In this document: one piece after another, positions 53,795-61,591 of the stretch
Layout: each line of letters opens with the position of its first letter
Numbering within the stretch: position 1 is the first letter of the stretch
Assembly: GCA_017436345.1 (NCBI GenBank)
Contig: JAFSDH010000005.1
Location: forward strand, 62,001 to 126,000
DNA length: 64,000 nucleotides
Reading direction: 5' to 3'
Source of the DNA: Bacilli bacterium
GTDB lineage: Bacteria > Bacillota_I > Bacilli_A > RF39 > UBA660
Made by a program: the position numbers and the translations under genes
Notes under the pieces: generated by a model
The model's input: only the letters and a program-made list of their open reading frames with translations
The model's database searches: none
What the model was told of the DNA's origin: nothing

Positions 53795-54781
53795 TTAACC
53801 TTCATCTTTAAAAGATTTAATTTCTCTTGAAAGCTTATCTACAACTTTATCGCCTTCATAATATTTAATATTTTTTCCATCTTTAACGCGTATTAAAGTA
53901 GGATTAGATACTTTAAGTTCTGAATACTTTTGAGCATTTGGATTTGTTTCTTCGCCTTTAGAAACAATTATATCTTCATTAAACTTATTACTTAAATCAA
54001 CAATAAATAAAGGTAAAACATCTTCATCTTCAAGTAAAACATATTCTTCATATACCATTGTATAGTAATCTGCCCATTCATCTGTTGTATCATAAATTAA
54101 AACAAAATACTCATCGTCCGCCTTATTAAAGATAGAAGATGCTAATATCTTTTCATTTTGAATTGTTTCAACTACTTCATTATCAACATTTTCTTCTTCT
54201 TTCTTAAATTCTCCACTTGCAGTAGCATAGATTAAATAGAAAACTATAACTAATAAAATAACACAAATAATTATTTTTATAAAAGTAAATAAATCTTCAT
54301 TTTGGTCAACAATAGATGTTCTATCAACTATATATTTAGCTTTTTTATTATTCTTTTCTTTTTTATTATTTTTTTCTTTTTTAGAATCCTTAGTCTTTTT
54401 AGCTTCTTTTTTTACATCTTTCTTTTCTTCTTTTGCTTTTTCTTTAATAACCTTTTCTTTTACTTTTTCTTCTTTTACTTTCTTAGGCTTTTCTTCTACG
54501 ATTTCTTCTTTTACCTTCTTAGGCTTTTCTTCTGCGATTTCTTCTTCATCTAAATCTTCTTCTTCAATTCTTTCTTCATAAAGATCTTCATCATCTTCAT
54601 CATCATATTCTTCAAAAGAAGTCTCAATTTCATCGTCTTCTTCATCATAGAATGTTTTTTTATTATCTAAAGCTGAATAACCACATTTAGGACATACATC
54701 TAAAGTAGCTAAATGTTTTTTACCACAAGCTTCGCAAACTACTAACTCTTCTTTTTTTTCTTCAACCTTTTTTCTTGCCAT
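53795..54781 (-). CDS. Zinc-ribbon membrane protein with a thioredoxin-like exported domain lacking CxxC
   Basis: 328 residues in four parts. A zinc ribbon, C-x2-C...C-x2-C (CEAC, CPKC), is at 19-37. A very acidic region and then a Lys/Glu-repeat region (EEKPKKVKEE twice) span ~45-150. One membrane helix is near 172-192. The ~120-residue outer domain (FVLIYDTTDEWADYY...VLPLFIVDLSNKF...NPTLIRVKDGK) has the strand order of thioredoxins, but no CxxC. The charged region may reflect a tether. Function is unknown. Confidence 0.65.
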   Translation of the reverse strand: MARKKVEEKKEELVVCEACGKKHLATLDVCPKCGYSALDNKKTFYDEEDDEIETSFEEYDDEDDEDLYEERIEEEDLDEEEIAEEKPKKVKEEIVEEKPKKVKEEKVKEKVIKEKAKEEKKDVKKEAKKTKDSKKEKNNKKEKNNKKAKYIVDRTSIVDQNEDLFTFIKIIICVILLVIVFYLIYATASGEFKKEEENVDNEVVETIQNEKILASSIFNKADDEYFVLIYDTTDEWADYYTMVYEEYVLLEDEDVLPLFIVDLSNKFNEDIIVSKGEETNPNAQKYSELKVSNPTLIRVKDGKNIKYYEGDKVVDKLSREIKSFKDEG

Positions 54782-54829
54782 ATCTTAACACCACCTAAAT
54801 TGATTATAGCACATAAACTATAAGTTTCA

Positions 54830-54862
54830 AAACAAAAAGTTAATTTATAAAACTAACTTTTA
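54830..54862 (-). terminator. Intrinsic terminator of the lipoprotein gene
   Basis: AAAGTTAGTTT-n-AATTAACTTT hairpin followed by TTGTTTT. Confidence 0.65.
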
Positions 54863-55861
54863 TTTATCATATTCAATAGTAGTAACAGAGCTTGCAATTT
54901 CAATTAATTCAATTTGACTCATAACATCAGAAATTAAATAATATTCTATTCCATCACTAATCCAACTAATAGAGTTATCTGATAAAGTTGCTACCGAATC
55001 AAACATAAAAAAGGGTTCACCAAAAGTAGGTATTATGGAAAAATCATCTCCTACTGAAATAGTTTCTTCTACTAAAATAAATGGTTTTTCTCCATCAAAT
55101 GTTAAAATAATTCTTTCGCCATCATCTTTAGATACTTTCTCTTCTTCAATAAGAACAGTTCCATTTGGAATATAAAGTGGATATATAATATCATCTATTG
55201 ATGAAACCTCTTTATCATTACTATTAACATCAGTTCCTTTAATAATTGCATCAAGATCAAATACATCATCATCAATATTTTCATTTATTACAATATTTTT
55301 AAAATCCATATTCATTTGTAATACATCATTATCATCATATACTTTTACATTTATTAATTTTAAATTATTATCAAACTCAATAGTTTGTTTCACCAAATTA
55401 CTATTATTAGGATAATTTGCCTCTATTTTAAAAACATAACCAGAGTCTACTTTTTCAAACATTCTATTTTCACTAATAAAAATATCTTCATATAAAGACT
55501 CAATTAAATATATTTGTGAACTATCTTTTGGCCAACTACTTTGAAATTTAAAGCTTTTATTTAAAGAAGGAGTTATAACATATACTTCATTACTATTTTT
55601 TAAAATTATTTGTTCATGATTATTTAAAACATTAGTTAAATTAACACGATACTTTTCATCTTCTTCATAAAAAACATTAACATTATAATCATACTGATTA
55701 TTATCATTATAAATAGTTAAATTACCTTCTACCTGATAAGAAGACATATCCTTCAAATTCTTTTTAATATTTTTAACTATTTCATCTTCACTATCATTAG
55801 AACAACCACATAAGAAACAAGCACATAATACAACTAATAAAAATATTCTTAATTTATTCAA
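54860..55861 (-). CDS. Lipoprotein with a LolA/GerS-like domain
   Basis: 333 residues with a lipoprotein signal peptide ending in the lipobox LCGC (Cys near 20). The ~160 residues after it (SYQVEGNLTIYNDNNQYDYNVNV, then QIILKNSNEVYVITP and FKFQS) have the beta pattern of LolA-like lipoproteins such as GerS. A second, unassigned beta domain forms the C-terminal ~130 residues. It is likely anchored on the outer face of the membrane. In Clostridioides GerS acts in spore cortex processing, but no such role can be assumed here. Confidence 0.7.
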   Translation of the reverse strand: MNKLRIFLLVVLCACFLCGCSNDSEDEIVKNIKKNLKDMSSYQVEGNLTIYNDNNQYDYNVNVFYEEDEKYRVNLTNVLNNHEQIILKNSNEVYVITPSLNKSFKFQSSWPKDSSQIYLIESLYEDIFISENRMFEKVDSGYVFKIEANYPNNSNLVKQTIEFDNNLKLINVKVYDDNDVLQMNMDFKNIVINENIDDDVFDLDAIIKGTDVNSNDKEVSSIDDIIYPLYIPNGTVLIEEEKVSKDDGERIILTFDGEKPFILVEETISVGDDFSIIPTFGEPFFMFDSVATLSDNSISWISDGIEYYLISDVMSQIELIEIASSVTTIEYDK

Positions 55862-55911
55862 AATCCATCACCACATTAAAATATATGTTAATAAAATATA
55901 AATATTCAAAT

Positions 55912-55938
55912 AAAAAAAGACAAATTAATTTGTCTTTT
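55912..55938 (-). terminator. Intrinsic terminator of the cdaA-cdaR operon
   Basis: AAAAGACAAATTAATTTGTCTTTT hairpin continuing into T7. Confidence 0.8.
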
Positions 55939-55940
55939 TA

Positions 55941-57293
55941 TTATTTCTTTTCAATATGAACTTTAACTTTTTTACTTCGAGAAGTATATGTTAATTTATT
56001 ATCTTCACCAGTTACTTTTACTTCAACTTCATGATCTCCAGGTTGTAGTCCACTTAAATCAACAGATGCATAAATAGTTGTACTATCTAGTGAGTCAATA
56101 ACAGCTTGACTACCTTTTACAATAACTGTTATAGAACTATCCTTTTCATCAATTGCTGTTGCTGTATATCCATCTGGTAAATTAGTTATATTAATTCTAA
56201 CATCACTAATTTCTTTAGAAACAACTTCATCTACAACCAATTTAATATCAATAGTCTTAACACTTATTTCTCTAACACCACTTGGGTTAGTTAAATTAAC
56301 ATTATAATTCTTATCAGTTGTTATACCAGAAATATCAATTGATACTGGTAAATATTCAATTTTATCTAATGCTTCTTGCGAACCATATAAAGTAACTTCA
56401 TTAATACTTGGTGATAAAGACTTTATAGCTTTACCATCTAATTGTCCTTCTGTTTCAATTTTAATTGGAACAGTTTTGTGTGGAGATGAAATAACTACTT
56501 CAGCTTCCAATGTATCAGGAACAATTTCAATATCAATTATATTACCAGTACTATCATAAGCAACTAATTGAATATCTTCTAATTTATGCTTTCCAACTTC
56601 TTGACTTGCTAAATTATTAACATCAATTAAAGCTTTTACAGAAGCAACTTGTTCAAGTTTATATTCAGGCCCTTTAATTGTAACCCTATCTTTACTTAAA
56701 TCAACACTTTCAATATTTAATTTAGTATCTAAGTTGTCTTTATGAATAACATCAGCTGTTATTTCTCTAGTTTCGGACATCTTTTTATATACAACAACAG
56801 TTACTGTTGAAGGATCAACTTTATAAGTAACTGATTCAACATCTTGTTTATAATTTAATGACACTTTATGAGTCCCAGGTGTTAAATTACTTAAATCAAC
56901 TGTAACTTCATCTGCTGGATATTGCTTAGCTAAATAAACATCCCATTTTTCACCTATTAAAGTAACATCCACAGCATCAGGTAATCCCTCAATTACATAA
57001 GCTTCTTCATTATAAACAGGATTAATTGGAATACCATATAAAATTTCAGCATTATCATCTACTAATGATACACCTTTACGATCTATTGCATAAAATGCCA
57101 TAAGAGCAAATAATAAAGATATAACAACTAAAGCTTGTCTATTATTTAAAACCTTTTCAATTCCTTTATCATTATTTTTAAGTGAATCAGTAATAAACAA
57201 AATAAACTTAGTAATTGGAGTAATTAACCATTTATCGAAGAACTTAATTATAGGGCTAAATATATTTTTTCTCTTTCTACTTATTTTCTTCAT
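55941..57293 (-). CDS. cdaR: CdaR (YbbR-domain regulator of CdaA)
   Basis: About 450 residues: one N-terminal membrane helix (~50-72) and then four YbbR-type repeats of ~85 residues, each with a D-V-T-L-x-G/P-E-like strand (for example VDVTLIGEKWDV, RVTIKGPEYKLEQV, EVTLYGSQEALDKI and SITVIVKGSQAVIDS). CdaR regulates the diadenylate cyclase encoded just upstream. Start at ATG 57293 with SD AGGA; the ATG at 57308 overlaps the SD. The gene overlaps cdaA by 17 bp. Confidence 0.9.
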   Translation of the reverse strand: MKKISRKRKNIFSPIIKFFDKWLITPITKFILFITDSLKNNDKGIEKVLNNRQALVVISLLFALMAFYAIDRKGVSLVDDNAEILYGIPINPVYNEEAYVIEGLPDAVDVTLIGEKWDVYLAKQYPADEVTVDLSNLTPGTHKVSLNYKQDVESVTYKVDPSTVTVVVYKKMSETREITADVIHKDNLDTKLNIESVDLSKDRVTIKGPEYKLEQVASVKALIDVNNLASQEVGKHKLEDIQLVAYDSTGNIIDIEIVPDTLEAEVVISSPHKTVPIKIETEGQLDGKAIKSLSPSINEVTLYGSQEALDKIEYLPVSIDISGITTDKNYNVNLTNPSGVREISVKTIDIKLVVDEVVSKEISDVRINITNLPDGYTATAIDEKDSSITVIVKGSQAVIDSLDSTTIYASVDLSGLQPGDHEVEVKVTGEDNKLTYTSRSKKVKVHIEKK

Positions 57294-58107
57294 ATATCTC
57301 TTCCTCATCTATTTCTTCATCAAAATCTAATTCTTGTTTAGGTCTAAGCTCATCAATTAAAGTCATTCTTACATCATCAATTGATAAATTGTAAAATAAT
57401 TCGCCCTTTAACGCAATTGATAAACGACCAGTTTCTTCTGAAACAATAAGAACAATAGCATCTGTTTCTTCACTTAATCCAAGTGCTGCTCTATGTCTAG
57501 TTCCTAAACGTTTATTTCCTTTTAAATTACTACTTGTTGGAAATACTGCACCTGCACAACTAATTCTATCTCCTTGAATGATTACTCCACCATCATGAAG
57601 TGGATTATTAGGGAAGAATAAAGATACTAATAAATCACTTGATAAATCACCATATATTTTTTTTGCTTTTTCAATATAGTCTGAAAGACTAACATCTCTT
57701 TCAATAACCATTAAAGCTCCTATACGACCTTTTCTTAGTTGATCCATTGCATTAACAATTTCATAAACTAATCTTTCACGTTCGTCAACAGTTAAAATTT
57801 TATGTCTTCCTAATAATTGGCTTCTTCCTAATTGTTCAAGAGCTGCTCTAATTTCAGGTTGAAATATAATAATAATAGCAAGAGGTCCCCAAACCGCAAC
57901 ATATTCAAGTAACATACCTACAGTAGTAAAATTAAAGAAATCAGAGATAATCTTTAAAATCACTAAAAATAGAACCCCTTTAAATATAAGAGTCAATTTA
58001 ACATTATCTTTTATTATCTTTAAAATATAATAAAAGATTAACCATACTAATAAAATATCTATTACGCCATTAAGTATCGTAAAAATACTATCTATAGAAA
58101 TACTCAT
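57277..58107 (-). CDS. cdaA: Diadenylate cyclase CdaA (c-di-AMP synthase)
   Basis: 276 residues: three membrane helices (~10-80) and a DAC domain with the active-site motifs LHDGGVII (Asp172-Gly-Gly) and GTRHRAALG (202-209). It makes c-di-AMP from two ATP. In Bacillota c-di-AMP controls K+ uptake (including Ktr proteins), osmotic balance and wall homeostasis. Both KtrAB and wall genes are in this window. Confidence 0.95.
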   Translation of the reverse strand: MSISIDSIFTILNGVIDILLVWLIFYYILKIIKDNVKLTLIFKGVLFLVILKIISDFFNFTTVGMLLEYVAVWGPLAIIIIFQPEIRAALEQLGRSQLLGRHKILTVDERERLVYEIVNAMDQLRKGRIGALMVIERDVSLSDYIEKAKKIYGDLSSDLLVSLFFPNNPLHDGGVIIQGDRISCAGAVFPTSSNLKGNKRLGTRHRAALGLSEETDAIVLIVSEETGRLSIALKGELFYNLSIDDVRMTLIDELRPKQELDFDEEIDEEEIYEENK

Positions 58108-58146
58108 CTAAAATCCTCCAAATCTATTTAAAACTAATAAAAACAA

Positions 58147-58644
58147 TTATGCATTACTAGTACCATCATCATTTATAACTAACACAGCTGGTACTTCTTC
58201 TTTAACAGCTTCTTCACTTGTATTATCAACAATTGGTGTAACATTATCAACAACAGCTTCACTCTCACTTGCAGGAGCATCTAATACTACTACAGTAGGT
58301 TCTTTAACTTCAACCTCTGGAGTTTGTTGAGTTTGAGCTTGTTGAGTTTGAGCTTGTTGAGTTCCTACATTATTCTTTTCTTCTGCAGCTTTTTTAGCAG
58401 TAGGATCTAATGTATTATCAACACCATAAGAATGAGCTTGTTTATCAATTAATTCTTGTGCTTTTCTATATTCTTCTTTAGCTAAAGCTTCTCTTTTCGC
58501 AATCAATTCAGCTTGTTTCTTTTTAGATACTTTGTCACCAACAACACCCAAACAAGCCAAAGAACAAATTAACATAAAAATAAGATATACCCAAAACAAA
58601 GGTCCATCTAAAGTATATTCAAAAAAATCTAAAATCATACGCAT
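58147..58644 (-). CDS. Membrane-anchored protein with a Gln-rich tail, upstream of cdaA
   Basis: About 165 residues: one membrane helix (~10-32), a charged helix with KKKQAELIAKREALAKEEYRKAQELI (likely coiled coil) and a Gln/Thr-rich tract with AQTQQ repeats, then an acidic Val/Glu/Asp tail. Start chosen at ATG 58644 with SD GAGGGTGA. It shares a promoter (58671-58699) with cdaA-cdaR, and no terminator is seen in the 39-bp gap, so it may belong to the c-di-AMP operon. Function is unknown. Confidence 0.6.
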   Translation of the reverse strand: MRMILDFFEYTLDGPLFWVYLIFMLICSLACLGVVGDKVSKKKQAELIAKREALAKEEYRKAQELIDKQAHSYGVDNTLDPTAKKAAEEKNNVGTQQAQTQQAQTQQTPEVEVKEPTVVVLDAPASESEAVVDNVTPIVDNTSEEAVKEEVPAVLVINDDGTSNA

Positions 58645-58670
58645 GGCTATCACCCTCTACTCTATACAAT

Positions 58671-58699
58671 ATGATACCATTTATAACGACTTTTTACAA
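58671..58699 (-). promoter_or_regulatory. Promoter of the cdaA operon
   Basis: -35 TTGTAA (58699-58694), a 17-bp spacer and -10 TATCAT (58676-58671). Confidence 0.6.
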
Positions 58700-58842
58700 T
58701 CTCAAATAAAAAAAAAGCTCATTTTCTATAATAATAAGAAAAAGAGTATTTTTCAAGAATAACAGTAGTATCTAATGTCAATTTACACTCGATTATAAGT
58801 TTATTTTTCAATAATAAATTTATATAAATTATTATTTTTGAT

Positions 58843-58877
58843 AAAAAAAGACACTATTTTAAATTAAATAATGTCAC
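58843..58877 (-). terminator. Intrinsic terminator of the JAMM peptidase gene
   Basis: GACATTATTT-n-AAAATAGTGTC hairpin followed by T7. Confidence 0.75.
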
Positions 58878-58886
58878 AAAATAGAA

Positions 58887-59324
58887 TTATTTTTTACTTA
58901 ACAATTTAGCTTTATAACTTTTACCATCCATATCCATAAATTCACCAATTAAATGTTTATGTTTTGGACTATAAATCAATGTCACTTTTCCTCGCCCAAA
59001 ATAAGCTTGTAAACTTTCTCGATCTTCTTTAGAAAATCTAGCAGGATATTCCCCATGTGAATGATAAGTCCCCATGAACTCCATTCCTTCCAACTTCCAA
59101 GCTGCTTTACGACCATTACGAATATAACTAGGAGTAAATACAAAACGATTATTCGTTCCTTTTTTATCTTCATAATATATGGCATCTATATCACACATAA
59201 CACCATTTTCAGTTCTCCAAACTTTACCATAAACAAATCCTCCACATTCCTTAGAAGGATCTTTCATTGTATGTTCAATTAAAGCTTGTCTAATTTTAGG
59301 AGAAAACCTAATACAATAATACAT
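58887..59324 (-). CDS. JAMM/MPN-domain metallopeptidase (M67-like)
   Basis: 145 residues, one complete JAMM domain: the upstream Glu in KECGGFVYG (Glu26) and H-x-H-x7-S-x2-D (His87, His89, Ser97, Asp100). The zinc site is intact. Bacterial members act on isopeptide-like bonds, or on sulfur-carrier or cell-wall peptides. No ubiquitin-like partner gene is seen here. It is monocistronic, with its own terminator. Target unknown. Confidence 0.85.
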   Translation of the reverse strand: MYYCIRFSPKIRQALIEHTMKDPSKECGGFVYGKVWRTENGVMCDIDAIYYEDKKGTNNRFVFTPSYIRNGRKAAWKLEGMEFMGTYHSHGEYPARFSKEDRESLQAYFGRGKVTLIYSPKHKHLIGEFMDMDGKSYKAKLLSKK

Positions 59325-59375
59325 ACAACCACCCCTTAATTGCTGCCTATTATATCAATTTTTTTAAAAAAAGTA

Positions 59376-59399
59376 AAGAAAAAGGACCTAAAGGCCCTA
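59376..59399 (-). terminator. Terminator after tRNA-Thr
   Basis: AGGGCCTTTAGGTCCT hairpin then TTTTTC. Confidence 0.65.
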
Positions 59400-59407
59400 T
59401 ATATCAA

Positions 59408-59483
59408 TGGTGCTGGAAATAGGAATCGAACCTACGACCTACTCTTTACGAGGGAGTTGCTCTACCGACTGAGCTATTCCAGC
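59408..59483 (-). tRNA. tRNA-Thr (CGT)
   Basis: Acceptor GCTGGAA/TTCCAGC, discriminator A and encoded CCA. Anticodon loop CTCGTAA gives anticodon CGT. T-arm GTAGGTTCGATTCCTAT. 76 nt. Confidence 0.93.
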
Positions 59484-59509
59484 ACGACAAAAATATTATA
59501 TCATAAAAA

Positions 59510-59541
59510 AAGAAAAAGATATTAAATTCAATATCTTTTTT
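59510..59541 (-). terminator. Intrinsic terminator of the gene 59540-60046
   Basis: AAAAGATATT-GAATTT-AATATCTTTT hairpin followed by T-run. Confidence 0.75.
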
Positions 59542-60046
59542 ATACATTATCACCAATTATTCCTCCAGGAATAATTTCTGTTTCTTCTTTTGATTTAGTT
59601 ATTTTAAAATAATACCTAGTTATATTACCATCTTCCGCTGTTACTTTTATATTATGTTCAACTACTTCACCAGGTTTTACTTCAATGCTATCTTTACATC
59701 CTTCAACCTTAGATTTCTTACTAGCTACCTCACACTCAAAAGTAATATAGTTTGAAGACGTAGCTTCTACCTCATACTTAAAAGTCTTAGAATCAAAACT
59801 AGTATTCAACCTTCCGCCAAATACAACTAATGACTCTAAATAACTATTACTATCTTTTTTATTATATTCCGGAGCACTATTTTTACTAGTAAACAAGAAT
59901 ATAACAATAAATAAAATAATAACAGCAGCAATTCCTAATAATACAAAAAACGAATAATTCTTAAAAAATCTATTTCCTTTAGGTACATTACCATTATCAT
60001 CAAAATTATAATCAGTTGGTTCAGGAGCACCAGAATAATAATCCAT
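59540..60046 (-). CDS. Membrane-anchored protein with a cadherin-like beta-sandwich domain
   Basis: About 168 residues: a short acidic N-terminus, one membrane helix (~34-54) and an ~85-residue outer domain (SYLESLVVFGGRLNTSFDSKTFKYEV...VVEHNIKVTAEDGNITRYYFKI) that fits the Cadherin_like (PF12733) beta-sandwich, common in Bacillota surface proteins. I place the start at ATG 60046 with SD GAGGTG six bases upstream; earlier ATGs at 60100 and 60067 lack an SD. Confidence 0.7.
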   Translation of the reverse strand: MDYYSGAPEPTDYNFDDNGNVPKGNRFFKNYSFFVLLGIAAVIILFIVIFLFTSKNSAPEYNKKDSNSYLESLVVFGGRLNTSFDSKTFKYEVEATSSNYITFECEVASKKSKVEGCKDSIEVKPGEVVEHNIKVTAEDGNITRYYFKITKSKEETEIIPGGIIGDNV

Positions 60047-60110
60047 ATCATTCACCTCATCTATCATAATAGATATAACATTTTTTAAAACTAAAATCAA
60101 TATTTAACAA

Positions 60111-60230
60111 TTATTCTTGAGGTTCATCAGTATCATTTAAAGTATTTAACAAATCATCAATATTAAATCCATAAGCTCTAAATTTTTCTAATTCATCTTC
60201 CATTGTTTCATCTTTTTGTAATTTTTCCAT
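60111..60230 (-). CDS. 39-codon ORF translationally coupled to murD
   Basis: Starts with MEKLQKDETMEDELEKF and ends in DTDEPQE, an acidic helix-like peptide. Its ATG overlaps the murD stop (TAATG), and GGAGAT in the last murD codons is a good SD, so translation is probably coupled. Too short for family assignment. It could be a small regulator of wall synthesis or a chance ORF; the coupling favours a real gene. Confidence 0.6.
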   Translation of the reverse strand: MEKLQKDETMEDELEKFRAYGFNIDDLLNTLNDTDEPQE

Positions 60231-61591
60231 TATTTATCTCCTTTAACTATTTCTTCAAACGCTTTCCCTTTTTCTTCAAAATTTTTAAAGAATTCATAAC
60301 TAGCTGCTGCCGGAGATAATAAACAACTCATCCCTTTAGCTGTATTTTCTTTACTAACTTGATAAGCTTCTTCAAGTGTATTAACAAAGAAAATATTTTT
60401 ATTACACTTTTCTTTCAAAATATTACCAATTGTAAAACCAGTAGTAGGCATACACACTAAATTTGATATAGAACTTTTTTCTAAAAAATCAATTAGTTCC
60501 CCATATTCAATATGCCTATCCATTCCTCCAAAAATCAATGTATCTACATCACCAATAGCTTTAATCGCATTAATTGTCGCCTCAGGTATTGTTGCAATTG
60601 TATCATTATAATAAGTTACATCATCAAAAGTTCCAATACATTCCATACGATATTTAAGGCCTTTAAACTTACTAACTGATTCTTTAGCCTTTTCTAAGTC
60701 TAAACCTTTTAACTTAGCAATTGTCATAATAAACATAATATTATTTAAATTATGATCACCCAGTAATTTCCTTTTTCCATCAACATATAAAAGTTCCCCA
60801 TTTAAATAAATACTTTTATCTTTAATTCTAACGGAATGAACTCCACCTTCACTATCATCAAACCTCACATCATAGAAAATACTTTTATAGCCATCATTAA
60901 CAACTCTATCATGTAAATATTTATTATCATCACCATATAATGCTATATCGTTCTCATCTTGGAATTTAAACATACGCATCTTATTATCATGATAATGTTT
61001 CAAATCTCCTGCATGATCTAAATGATCTTGAAATAAATTAAGTACAATTCCAATATGTGGAGATACTTCAATAAATTCTAATTGGTGAGAACTCATTTCT
61101 ATTATAAGCAACGTATCTTCTTTATATAAATCGATATTATCTAAAACCGGAACTCCAATATTTCCTAAAAGATATACATCATAGTTTTGATCTTTAAATA
61201 CTTCATATAACAAACTAGATGTTGTACTTTTACCTTTAGTACCAGTAACTCCAATAATATTATCACGATTAACTTCAAGAAGTAATTCAAGTTGTGAAGT
61301 TACTTTTTCTTTTATTTTTTCGTCTTTTATATCCTTTAAACTAACACCAGGAGCTTTAATAATATAATCATATATCCCTAAATTAGATAAGTATCCTTCA
61401 CCACATACAAAATCAACATTATTATCATCAATAAACATCTCATTACCACTAACATCATTCATATCAATAATAGTTAAATGTTTATCACTTAAATACTTTC
61501 TAATAAAAGAATAGGTTGATTTACCTTCTTTACCAAAACCAAGAATAGCTAATTTCTTATCCTTTAATTTATCTATTATCTTCTTATACAT
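60230..61591 (-). CDS. murD: UDP-N-acetylmuramoyl-L-alanine--glutamate ligase (MurD family)
   Basis: About 453 residues with the Mur ligase layout: an N-terminal Rossmann-like part (LAILGFGKEGKSTYS), ATP loop GVTGTKGKSTTSSL, MSSHQLEF, FQDHLDHAG, and the C-terminal YYNDTIATIPEATINAI and FGGMDRHIEY. It adds glutamate to UDP-MurNAc-L-Ala. It overlaps the MurL-like gene upstream by 8 bp. In the Xanthomonas pathway the ligase paired with MurL (MurD2) uses L-Glu rather than D-Glu; the substrate here cannot be read from sequence. Start chosen at ATG 61591. Confidence 0.88.
   Translation of the reverse strand: MYKKIIDKLKDKKLAILGFGKEGKSTYSFIRKYLSDKHLTIIDMNDVSGNEMFIDDNNVDFVCGEGYLSNLGIYDYIIKAPGVSLKDIKDEKIKEKVTSQLELLLEVNRDNIIGVTGTKGKSTTSSLLYEVFKDQNYDVYLLGNIGVPVLDNIDLYKEDTLLIIEMSSHQLEFIEVSPHIGIVLNLFQDHLDHAGDLKHYHDNKMRMFKFQDENDIALYGDDNKYLHDRVVNDGYKSIFYDVRFDDSEGGVHSVRIKDKSIYLNGELLYVDGKRKLLGDHNLNNIMFIMTIAKLKGLDLEKAKESVSKFKGLKYRMECIGTFDDVTYYNDTIATIPEATINAIKAIGDVDTLIFGGMDRHIEYGELIDFLEKSSISNLVCMPTTGFTIGNILKEKCNKNIFFVNTLEEAYQVSKENTAKGMSCLLSPAAASYEFFKNFEEKGKAFEEIVKGDK

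Noticed and set aside
54420-54560. GAA/CTT-rich repetitive tract
   Set aside because: Explained by the Lys/Glu-rich linker (EEKPKKVKEE repeats) of the gene at 53795-54781.
58320-58370. Short tandem repeat that could look like a CRISPR or minisatellite
   Set aside because: It is a 12-15-bp coding repeat (AQTQQ) in the tail of the membrane protein at 58147-58644. There are no spacers, and no CRISPR array occurs in the window.
59340-59525. Plus-strand ORF with a GAGNRNRTYDL peptide
   Set aside because: This peptide is the well-known false translation of an antisense tRNA; the ORF covers tRNA-Thr at 59408-59483.
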